NCBI GenBank assembly: GCA_030156945.1
Contig: JASGLT010000001.1
Span: forward strand, 62,001 to 126,000
Source: Thermococcaceae archaeon
Lineage (GTDB): Archaea; Methanobacteriota_B; Thermococci; Thermococcales; Thermococcaceae
Length of the DNA stretch: 64,000 nt
Direction of reading: 5' to 3'
In this document: positions 1 through 6,461 of the stretch, one piece after another
Layout of the letters: each line of letters begins with the position of its first letter
Numbering within the stretch: the first letter of the stretch is position 1
Program-made: the position numbers and the translations under genes
The notes under the pieces: generated by a model
The model's input: the letters and a program-made list of their open reading frames with translations, nothing else
What the model was told of the DNA's origin: nothing
The model's database searches: none

Positions 1-100
1 CCGTATCGGGGACCTTTCCTTCAATCCTCGCCCTCATTATGGCCTCATCTATGGCCATCTGGACTTCGGGCCTTGCAACTATGAGGGGTATAAACCGCAT
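1..100 (-). CDS. Lipoate-protein ligase A family protein (N-terminus only, cut by window edge)
   Basis: Only the first 33 codons are visible; the gene runs off the left edge. The peptide begins MRFIPLIVARPEVQMAIDEA, which I recognise as the start of the LplA-type lipoate/biotin ligases of Thermococcales. These attach lipoyl groups to the H protein or to 2-oxoacid dehydrogenase E2 domains. The start ATG is preceded by a GGTGG-rich ribosome site and, further up, by an A/T box near 119-127. The catalytic core is outside the window, so the call rests on the N-terminus. A LipS1-like lipoyl synthase lies 54 kb away in this window. Confidence 0.8.
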   Translation of the reverse strand, partial: MRFIPLIVARPEVQMAIDEAIMRARIEGKVPDT

Positions 101-147
101 CACCACCGACCACCACGGTTAAAAATACCAGGGAGTTTTTAAATTCA

Positions 148-203
148 GCGATGATGAGGCCAAGCCCTCCTGAGGGGTGATGAGAGCGATCACCACTGAG
201 CAA
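148..203 (+). ncRNA. C/D box guide sRNA
   Basis: All four boxes are present with canonical spacing: C box ATGATGA (151-157), 12-nt guide, D' box CTGA (170-173), 3-nt spacer, C' box GTGATGA (177-183), 12-nt guide, D box CTGA (196-199). Archaeal C/D sRNAs direct 2'-O-methylation of the target base paired five nucleotides upstream of D or D'. Both 12-nt guide lengths match the archaeal norm. An A/T-rich stretch at 119-127 could be its TATA box. The two guides are GGCCAAGCCCTC and GAGCGATCACCA; I did not identify their targets. Confidence 0.85.
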
Positions 204-817
204 CCTTTGCTTGCGCAAAGCTTGAGCAAAGGTTTTCGCACTGTTCACTTATTTTGGGGAGATTTGTGCGTGTTTAGTACTATGGGGGGCTGCAATGGGC
301 CTTCTCGAGTGGAACGGCCATCTTCATCGTGGTTCTCTTTTATCCGCCCTTCTGGGGCTTCTGAAAGTAAACACCTCTTGAAAGAATCTGCTAAATGGGG
401 CCACATACCTTGACCAAACTTCGGTATTAGAGTTCTGGGGGTGTGGGGGCGTTAGCCCCCGGCAACCTTTGCTCCGCAAAGGTTGACCAAATTATTCCCT
501 CCTCAAATGAGGTCGAGTTTAGACAAGTTTTTCCTAAACCTACAAGGCTCTTTCTTGAGTGGAGAACACTTGCGAGGTGAGTTTTATGGTGGGCTTACAT
601 CTCTTTTGACGCCCATAGGGCGTCTTTTTAATGTTAAACCTTAACTCTTAGAGCCAGTAAGAGGCGTTCTCACTTGATAACCTTTACTAAGTGAGCAGTG
701 GAAACACCCCAGCAAGAGGAGTAATTCAAAATAGTCAAGACTTTCCGCCAGCGCTTCCATCGGAAGCAAAGCTTCCGGGGTGTTGGGACAAAGTCCCAAC
801 ATGCGAAGCAAAGGGCT
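201..817. repeat. Palindrome array in a gene-free region (101-873)
   Basis: Apart from the sRNA, 101-873 holds no convincing gene. It carries several perfect stem-loops: CAACCTTTGC...GCAAAGGTT (201-234), GGGGGC/GCCCCC (445-460), CAACCTTTGC...GCAAAGGTTG (463-485), GACGCCCATAGGGCGTC followed by five T (608-629), GCTTCC/GGAAGC (753-767) and GTTGGGAC/GTCCCAAC (782-800). A 16-mer, TGCGAAGCAAAGGGCT at 802-817, recurs exactly at 33709-33724 inside the mbh operon. The CAACCTTTGC palindrome recurs at 53891-53914. Short open frames here look like repeat translation, not genes. Confidence 0.75.
608..629 (+). terminator. Hairpin followed by T-run
   Basis: GACGCCC-ATA-GGGCGTC is a perfect 7-bp stem followed at once by TTTTTA, the form of an intrinsic terminator. 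No plus-strand gene is visible just upstream except the sRNA, so it may instead be one member of the palindrome array. Confidence 0.4.
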
Positions 818-873
818 GATGGTCAGGGGCCGATTAGCTCCTCATCGGGGGCCCTCAGGAACCTACCCTCACA

Positions 874-1347
874 TCATCCCAGCCCAAGCCATTCCCTAAT
901 CTCAAGGGGGATTATCCCGATCTTGGGAAACACGAGGAGAGCCTTGTTCTCCACAGCGTAAGCCGGAACGCAGGGTATCGCACCATAGGGCGTGGGGTAG
1001 CCCGGATCCGGCACCCAGTTGTTATCACCCCAAGTAACGAAGCATTTCTCAGTCTTATTCCCAAGCTTGACCTCCTCTATCCCCCTCACCCTGTGAATTA
1101 TCGGGTACTCGTAACCGGGTCGGGTGTAAACTACAACGTCCCCAACCTTTATCTCATCGATGTTGTTTTCATCAATGCCCTTCAAAAGAACCACGTCGCC
1201 CCTGTAGAAAACCGGCTCCATTGAGCCACTCACAACGATTACAAGGGGTTGATCTGTATGCAGCACAAATTTTAGGCCGTAATGTATCATGAACACGATG
1301 AGCACTGATGCGAGTATTACGTAAGCGTCCTTCTTCCACTCCTCCAT
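874..1347 (-). CDS. Signal peptidase I (archaeal/ER type, S26B)
   Basis: This 157-residue membrane protease would remove signal peptides from secreted proteins on the outer face of the membrane. It has one N-terminal membrane span (about residues 8-27), the SGSMEP motif with the probable nucleophile Ser42, His85 in YPIIHRV (archaeal and ER enzymes use His where bacteria use Lys), and an Asp in TWGDNNW. The start lies inside the upstream DUF531 gene (31-nt overlap), implying translational coupling. A second S26 enzyme is at 19990-20559. Confidence 0.88.
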   Translation of the reverse strand: MEEWKKDAYVILASVLIVFMIHYGLKFVLHTDQPLVIVVSGSMEPVFYRGDVVLLKGIDENNIDEIKVGDVVVYTRPGYEYPIIHRVRGIEEVKLGNKTEKCFVTWGDNNWVPDPGYPTPYGAIPCVPAYAVENKALLVFPKIGIIPLEIREWLGLG

Positions 1348-1871
1348 TTCAGCGCCTCCATCAGCGTTGCTATTTTAGTGGGTATAGCCCCTATGGCCGT
1401 GCAGGTTTCGAGGCTAACCTCCCTCCCCGTTATCTCCAGATGATACCTGGCAATCTTAAAGATTTCCCTTGGAAGACCATGCCTCCCCAGACCCACGAGC
1501 AGCAGAAAACTCTCTCCCCTAACGGCCCTTTCGGCAAGCTCCTCGGGAGTTATTCGTTTATCTTCGGAAGGCTTGCTCGTGGTAGCCACCGGAGCACCAA
1601 ACTGGGGCGGAAAACCACCCCTTGGAAATTCAAGAAGGTGAAGCTTATTCCCCCCGGCAAGCTCCAAAAGGTACCTGCCGCCCTCTCCTATTGTTGTGTG
1701 TTGGGCCACTCTCTCCGCCACCTCGAAGGGTCTACCCTCAACTGGAAATCCGATGAGGGCCATATGAAACCCGTAAGCATAGGCCACAGGTGCAGCCCGG
1801 GCTATTGCCCTCAAATGAGCCTCATGAAGTTTTTTTGAATCGTAGGTGTTGTAAAGGCCCAGGGTGAGCAT
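1317..1871 (-). CDS. DUF531 family protein
   Basis: A conserved archaeal protein of about 184 residues, recognised as DUF531 from blocks such as LGLYNTYDSKKLHEAHLRAI and the Gly-rich LLVGLGRHGLP. Its function is not established; the C-terminal half looks like an RNA-modification (SPOUT-like) fold, which is inference only. I chose ATG at 1871 because a TATA box (1891-1900) lies about 25 nt upstream, which makes the mRNA leaderless. It overlaps and probably co-transcribes with the signal peptidase gene. Confidence 0.75.
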   Translation of the reverse strand: MLTLGLYNTYDSKKLHEAHLRAIARAAPVAYAYGFHMALIGFPVEGRPFEVAERVAQHTTIGEGGRYLLELAGGNKLHLLEFPRGGFPPQFGAPVATTSKPSEDKRITPEELAERAVRGESFLLLVGLGRHGLPREIFKIARYHLEITGREVSLETCTAIGAIPTKIATLMEALKWRSGRRTLT

Positions 1872-1890
1872 CAAATTGGGTACGACAAAC

Positions 1891-1900
1891 GTTTATAAAG
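1891..1900. promoter_or_regulatory. Bidirectional TATA box serving two leaderless genes
   Basis: GTTTATAAAG reads as a TATA box on both strands. It is about 25 nt from the start of DUF531 (ATG at 1871, minus) and about 28 nt from the plus-strand ATG at 1924. Both starts sit in the same octamer, CATCAAAT at 1869-1876 and ATTTGATG at 1919-1926, so the whole promoter is an inverted repeat centred on the TATA box. Confidence 0.65.
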
Positions 1901-1923
1901 ATTTTAGTTGTAATAACTATTTG

Positions 1924-3009
1924 ATGACCGCCCTCGACTACGTTCGATCCCTGATAGAGAGGGGCTATTATGAGGAAGCTCTTGAGGAGATAGGAAGGTT
2001 AGATGACAAACTGGATCAGCTCGTAGCCCTCAAAGAGATGATTTCACACATTATAAACCACCTTGGGCCCATCGAGTGGATTCCAGAAATCCTTGAAACG
2101 ATGGTGGACATCGCGGGAGACCTAAAAACCCCAAAGGAACGTGCAATAGGCTACAGCGTGGTCTCCTCGGCGTTTAAACTCAGTGGATACGACCAAGAAG
2201 CCTACGAGTTCATCGACGCGGCATTAAAAGAGAGCTCACGAGTAAAGGACAAGGTAGAGAGGGGACGGATACTCGGAGATATAGGTTACGAGCTTGCCGT
2301 TGGCGGACAGGCTCAGGATGCGATGAGCGCTTTCGATGCGGCTTTTGACCTCATAATAAACGCGGAAGTCGATTACAGAACAAAGGCCGATGCCGTTCTC
2401 TATCTCGGAGGCCTCCTCGAAAGGGCGGGAGATGCACTTTTCTCCGGTGAAGCCCTCGAATTTTACAGAACAGCCTTCGACATATTTGATAAGCTCGGTC
2501 TGAGTCAGAGAGCGGGGATAATTGAGAAAAAGCTGGAACTGTCCCGAAATACCATGGAATCCGGCCACCCCCTCGTCAGAAAGGCCCTTTTTGAAGGAAA
2601 ATATCATTATGCTCTGGCCCTTATAGAGAGGCTTTACGACGGAATCCCTCGAGTTTTGGGCACTCTAGAGACCGCAAATTGGATGAAAAGGATGGAAGAT
2701 CCCGAGTACCTCGATGTAATTAACAGGGCCTTTGAGAGCCTAAAGAAGGTAAGCCTCACAGAAGGGGGCGTGGAGAGAATAGCCAGATTGCTCGGCAAGA
2801 TTGGACACACCGGGAAGATCCTCCAGTTCGTGGAGATTCTCGACGACCCCCGCATGAGATACATTGCCCTGAAGGCGGCCGCAGTTGAGATGGCAAAGCT
2901 GGAGAAGCTTGAAGAGGCTGAAGAACTCCTGAGAATGATTGGTGACCGAGAAACCCGCATCTCCGCACTAGAGGAGATAAACGCGATTCTGAAAGGTGGG
3001 ATGAAGTGA
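1924..3009 (+). CDS. Helical-repeat (TPR-like) protein of unknown function
   Basis: The 361-residue product consists of paired helices with TPR-like spacing, for example YYEEALEEIGRLDD near the N-terminus and LEEAEELLRMIGD near the end. There is no signal peptide or membrane span, so it is probably a cytoplasmic scaffold. The open frame extends 20 codons further upstream, but the TATA box at 1891-1900 excludes that longer start and gives a leaderless ATG at 1924 (or TTG at 1921). It overlaps the next gene by 4 nt, indicating an operon with the dipeptidase. Confidence 0.7.
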   Translation: MTALDYVRSLIERGYYEEALEEIGRLDDKLDQLVALKEMISHIINHLGPIEWIPEILETMVDIAGDLKTPKERAIGYSVVSSAFKLSGYDQEAYEFIDAALKESSRVKDKVERGRILGDIGYELAVGGQAQDAMSAFDAAFDLIINAEVDYRTKADAVLYLGGLLERAGDALFSGEALEFYRTAFDIFDKLGLSQRAGIIEKKLELSRNTMESGHPLVRKALFEGKYHYALALIERLYDGIPRVLGTLETANWMKRMEDPEYLDVINRAFESLKKVSLTEGGVERIARLLGKIGHTGKILQFVEILDDPRMRYIALKAAAVEMAKLEKLEEAEELLRMIGDRETRISALEEINAILKGGMK

Positions 3010-3941
3010 TATTCGATGCACATTCTGACCTCCCCACATTAGTTTACGATGAAAGAAAAGCCGGAAAAAACAGAGTTCTTGAGGAAAGCTTTCAGAGGTT
3101 CTTCGGAGAGTACGTTAGGGCCAGGCTGATGGCCATATGGACACGCCCGGATAAGAGAAAGGATGCAACGACCTATGGACTGGAGGTTCTAAACGCCCTC
3201 CTCAATGACGTTGATGAAAGCGAGAGCTTTGAAATCGTGAGAAACGTTAAAGAGATGGAAGATGCCATAAATTCAGGAAGGGTGGCCCTCTGGATCGGCA
3301 TGGAAGGTGGGGAACCCATAGGGGAAAGCCTGGCCCTGCTTGAGGTCTTCTACCGCCTGGGTCTTAGGGTTCTCACTCTAACATGGAGTCTAAGAAACGC
3401 CATAGGAGATGGAGTCTTTGAAAGGACCGACGGAGGACTGACCAACTTCGGGATCGAAGTCCTGGGAAAGGCCGAAGAACTTGGAATCCTGATTGACCTG
3501 AGCCACATAAACGAGGCAGGGTTCTGGGACGCCCTTGAGGTCACCTCATTCCCAGTTATGGCCTCACACTCAAACGCAAGAGCACTCTGCGACAACCCTA
3601 GAAACCTCACGGACGACCAGATACTCGCAATAGCGGAGAGGGACGGTGTCATTGGGGCGGTGGCGATACCCTCATTCGTTGACAGGGAGAGACCGACCAT
3701 AGAGAGGTACATAGAACACATAGCCTACATGGTCGATCTGGCGGGATACGAACACGTTGGACTCGGCTTCGACTTCGTCTACTACCTTCAAGGCTGGAGC
3801 GGCAAAAGCGTTGAAGGTTTTGAGGACGAATCGAAGATACCCGAACTCCTTGAAAGACTGAATGAGACTTTCAGCGAAAAGGAAGTCAAAGCTATAACCT
3901 TTGACAACCTCAAGAGGCTTTTTGAAAGGGTTGTCGGTTGA
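3006..3941 (+). CDS. Membrane dipeptidase (M19 family)
   Basis: A zinc-dependent dipeptidase of the renal dipeptidase family. It has the DAHSDLP metal motif at residues 4-10, the bridging-Glu region WIGMEGGEP, DLSHINEAGF, and HSNARALCDNPRN. The 311 residues are a usual archaeal length. No signal peptide is visible, so it is likely cytoplasmic despite the family name. The GTG start overlaps the stop of the preceding gene (GTGA) behind GGTGGGATGA. Confidence 0.88.
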   Translation: MIFDAHSDLPTLVYDERKAGKNRVLEESFQRFFGEYVRARLMAIWTRPDKRKDATTYGLEVLNALLNDVDESESFEIVRNVKEMEDAINSGRVALWIGMEGGEPIGESLALLEVFYRLGLRVLTLTWSLRNAIGDGVFERTDGGLTNFGIEVLGKAEELGILIDLSHINEAGFWDALEVTSFPVMASHSNARALCDNPRNLTDDQILAIAERDGVIGAVAIPSFVDRERPTIERYIEHIAYMVDLAGYEHVGLGFDFVYYLQGWSGKSVEGFEDESKIPELLERLNETFSEKEVKAITFDNLKRLFERVVG

Positions 3942-3944
3942 GTC

Positions 3945-4382
3945 TCAGATTCTTCTCAGAAACCCCGGCAAACCCATCCTCCTTCTTCTAAAAATCCCTC
4001 CCAACCCTACGAATCTGGCCATCTGAATAGATCTCGGGAGCTTGCCAACATCACTCCGGTAATTCTCCGGCCCAATGCTCACTCTAACACGTTTTGGCTT
4101 AATCTTAGGTATCTCCTCTTCGATGGATGATGAATAAATCCCTTCCCTGATATCCCGTTCTCTGCGCTCGCTTCCGGCCTTCTTTCCCTCTCTGTATGCC
4201 TTCAGAGCCTTTTCAAGAACCCCTGCAGACTCAGCTTCTTTCATGACCTTATCCCTGAGCTCTCTGGCCCATCCGCTCCATTCAGAATGCCCCCCGTAGC
4301 CTATAAGGTATCCTGCAAGGTAGGCCTTCTTAACTGGGTCTCTCTCCCCCAGAACCCTCTCAAGCTTTATCTCCCTCTCCAT
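3945..4382 (-). CDS. Conserved hypothetical, partner of RAD55-like ATPase
   Basis: A 145-residue, highly charged protein with a predicted helical N-terminal half and a basic tail ending in RRRRMGLPGFLRRI. I do not recognise a family. It starts 10 nt after the RAD55/KaiC-like ATPase stop with a GAGGGAACC ribosome site, so the two are co-transcribed and may act together. The Arg/Lys-rich C-terminus could bind nucleic acid, but this is inference. Confidence 0.65.
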   Translation of the reverse strand: MEREIKLERVLGERDPVKKAYLAGYLIGYGGHSEWSGWARELRDKVMKEAESAGVLEKALKAYREGKKAGSERRERDIREGIYSSSIEEEIPKIKPKRVRVSIGPENYRSDVGKLPRSIQMARFVGLGGIFRRRRMGLPGFLRRI

Positions 4383-4392
4383 TTAGGTTCCC

Positions 4393-5097
4393 TCACAGAG
4401 GGGGCTTATCGAGAACCTCAAGGCCCCTGTCGGTGAATCGCATGAGGAACAGCCCGGTCTTGTGCTTTGTGCGGCGCATCTTCAGAACCTGGATAGCCCT
4501 GACCATGTCGGCCTTTTCCTCGTCCAGGAAGTAGTGAAGCATTATGACGCCGTGGGAGATGTAATGCTCTTCAGTGTACCTATCGAGTTCAGTCAACTCC
4601 GAGACAAAGAAAGTAGTCACACCCAGGTTTTCAACGGAGCGGGTGAAGCTCGAGAGCTCAGCCCTCTTTTCCGCAGGATTGTCCCCCCTGAACTCTATTG
4701 CACTCAGAGGATCAATCACAAGACGGGAAATCTTGCTCGTCTGGGCGAGCGTTCTTATCTCCGACAGGACACCTCCCCATGTTGGAGGCTTCCCAGCAGA
4801 CTTCCAAAGAACCTTCCCGAAGTCGTAGAGAATCAGGTTTCCCGAGTTCACGTAGACCCATATGGATGGGTCAAACCTCGCCATGTCCTTTGCAGCCTCT
4901 CGCGGGTCGTGAACGAGGGATACGTATGCAACCCTCTCCCCGTTTCTCGCACCCTCAAGGAGAAACTGCATGGCAAACGTTGTCTTCCCACTCCCAGGGG
5001 GGCCAACGATTAGGTAAACCTTCCCCGGAATAAGCCCGCCCTCAACAAGCTTATCAAACCCCTTAACTCCAGTAGAGATTCTCTCTTCAGACTCCAT
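4393..5097 (-). CDS. RecA-superfamily ATPase, RAD55/KaiC-like
   Basis: A single-domain RecA-fold ATPase of 234 residues with Walker A GPPGSGKT (about residues 32-39) and a Walker B-like RLVIDPLSA. Archaeal members of this group act in signalling or DNA-related roles, and the specific target is unknown. I chose the ATG at 5097 because GGTGAT lies at the right distance; the open frame extends ten codons upstream. It diverges from a methyltransferase and shares its TATA box. Confidence 0.82.
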   Translation of the reverse strand: MESEERISTGVKGFDKLVEGGLIPGKVYLIVGPPGSGKTTFAMQFLLEGARNGERVAYVSLVHDPREAAKDMARFDPSIWVYVNSGNLILYDFGKVLWKSAGKPPTWGGVLSEIRTLAQTSKISRLVIDPLSAIEFRGDNPAEKRAELSSFTRSVENLGVTTFFVSELTELDRYTEEHYISHGVIMLHYFLDEEKADMVRAIQVLKMRRTKHKTGLFLMRFTDRGLEVLDKPPL

Positions 5098-5145
5098 GAT
5101 CATCACCTTTAGTCCTACCTCCGACACTCATGTATTACCCCCCAA

Positions 5146-5155
5146 CTTATATAAA
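5146..5155. promoter_or_regulatory. Shared TATA box of a divergent pair
   Basis: CTTATATAAA is near-symmetric and sits between the ATPase (ATG 5097, minus) and the methyltransferase (plus). It is about 50 nt from the minus start and about 28 nt from a GTG at 5180 on the plus strand. Confidence 0.55.
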
Positions 5156-5179
5156 AACATGACCCTAAAGCTGGGGCAG

Positions 5180-6040
5180 GTGACAGCGTTGGAGGAAGTG
5201 TATTTCGTTCTGCCACAGGATGCAAGAAGACTTCTGTTGGGGGGAGAACGGGTAAGTTTAAACCTCGATCTCCGTAAAACCAACCGAACCTGGGAGATTG
5301 AAAGAAGGGGCGAAAAGTTCATTTTCCCGGACGGAACGGCTGTTGAGCTTGAAATCATAAAGAGAATAGCCGAAGATGCAGATAGTCTGTACTTTGTATC
5401 CAGCGGAGGAGTCTACAAAGCGGCAATAGCAGGCGAATCAGGCTTTTACAAGCTCGTCCCCACGATTCCACCGACGATAGAGATAAACGGCATAAGGATG
5501 CACCGCACAAAGGAAGTGAACCCCCTCCAGGACACGAGGAACAAGGTGAACACAGTGAATCCAAAGGAGGGTGAAACAGTCCTCGACACCTGCATGGGAC
5601 TCGGATACACTGCCATAGAGGCCTCTAAGAGGGGGGCCTACGTCATAACCATAGAGAAAGACCCGAACGTCATAGAACTCGCCAGAATAAACCCATGGAG
5701 CAGGGGACTTTTTACGGGCGGAAAGATTCAGGTCATCCAGGGGGACGCCTTTGAGGTCGTTAAGAAGTTCAAGGATGAGAGCTTCGACGTAGTTATCCAC
5801 GATCCTCCCCGCTTCTCGTTGGCGGGCCACCTCTACTCAGAGGAATTTTATAGGGAGCTTTTCAGGGTCTTAAGACCCGGGGGAAGGCTCTTCCACTACG
5901 TTGGCAACCCTGGGAAGAAGTACAGGAAAAAAGACCTCCAAAAGGGGGTCATGGAAAGGCTGAGGAGAGTGGGTTTTGTCGGCGTTAGAAGGGTCGAGGA
6001 AGCACTTGGTGTAGTTGCGAAAAAACCAGAAAAGGGATAA
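5180..6040 (+). CDS. SAM-dependent methyltransferase (class I)
   Basis: The C-terminal half is a Rossmann methyltransferase: motif I VLDTCMGLGYTAIEA, an acidic loop ITIEKDPNVIELA, DAFEVV, and DPPRFS, which is suited to an amino or N-substrate. The N-terminal ~110 residues form a separate domain possibly for substrate binding. The substrate is unknown. The frame is open from 5096, but a TATA box at 5146-5155 predicts transcription from about 5176-5180, so GTG 5180 is preferred over ATG 5159. The start is uncertain. Confidence 0.75.
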   Translation: MTALEEVYFVLPQDARRLLLGGERVSLNLDLRKTNRTWEIERRGEKFIFPDGTAVELEIIKRIAEDADSLYFVSSGGVYKAAIAGESGFYKLVPTIPPTIEINGIRMHRTKEVNPLQDTRNKVNTVNPKEGETVLDTCMGLGYTAIEASKRGAYVITIEKDPNVIELARINPWSRGLFTGGKIQVIQGDAFEVVKKFKDESFDVVIHDPPRFSLAGHLYSEEFYRELFRVLRPGGRLFHYVGNPGKKYRKKDLQKGVMERLRRVGFVGVRRVEEALGVVAKKPEKG

Positions 6041-6056
6041 CAGTGAGCCAGCAGGA

Positions 6057-6431
6057 TTAAATCCCGCCGACCTCCTCCAGCTCTTCGAAGGCTTCCAGGT
6101 TGGTGTAGTAGTCCATTAGTTTGGCCAGTTCTTTTCTCAGCCTGATGCTCCTGACTATGGCTATTCCAAAGCCTATAATAGATGGCCAGATTAGGTAGAT
6201 GAGCAGCCTTGCGTCACTTATCGGTATCGGCCTCGGGTCCGTGAAGCGGTTGAAGTTCCATATCATAAGGGCTATCATGAGCCAGGCCGTTGAGAAGTTG
6301 GTAAGCCCACTGCCACTCTTCTCGAAAGTCTCTGAAATTTCCTCCTCGAGCTATGATGAGTTTGGAAAGACCTCATGAAAGGAAACATCGAGATCACGGA
6401 GTAAATGTAGAAGTCGTTCCTTACGTGCCAA
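6057..6431 (-). pseudogene. Frameshifted small membrane protein gene
   Basis: The intact C-terminal frame (6057-6278) encodes two membrane spans (LMIWNF..., LLIYLIWPSIIGFGIAI) and an acidic tail. Upstream, without a start codon, the same frame reads LEEEISETFEKSGSGLTN back to a stop. The adjacent frame further upstream reads NDFYIYSVISMFPFMRSFQT-HH. Adding one G in CATCATAGCTCGAG joins them as HHELEEE, which looks native. So one base appears lost, and the N-terminus may carry a second defect. It lies directly downstream of the S9 peptidase gene. A sequencing error is possible. Confidence 0.5.
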
Positions 6432-6461
6432 TAAGGGATAAGAGTAGAGGGCTGAAACCCC

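Noticed and set aside
201-817. CRISPR-like array
   Set aside because: The repeats are palindromes of different sequence at irregular spacing, with no constant direct repeat and no cas genes.
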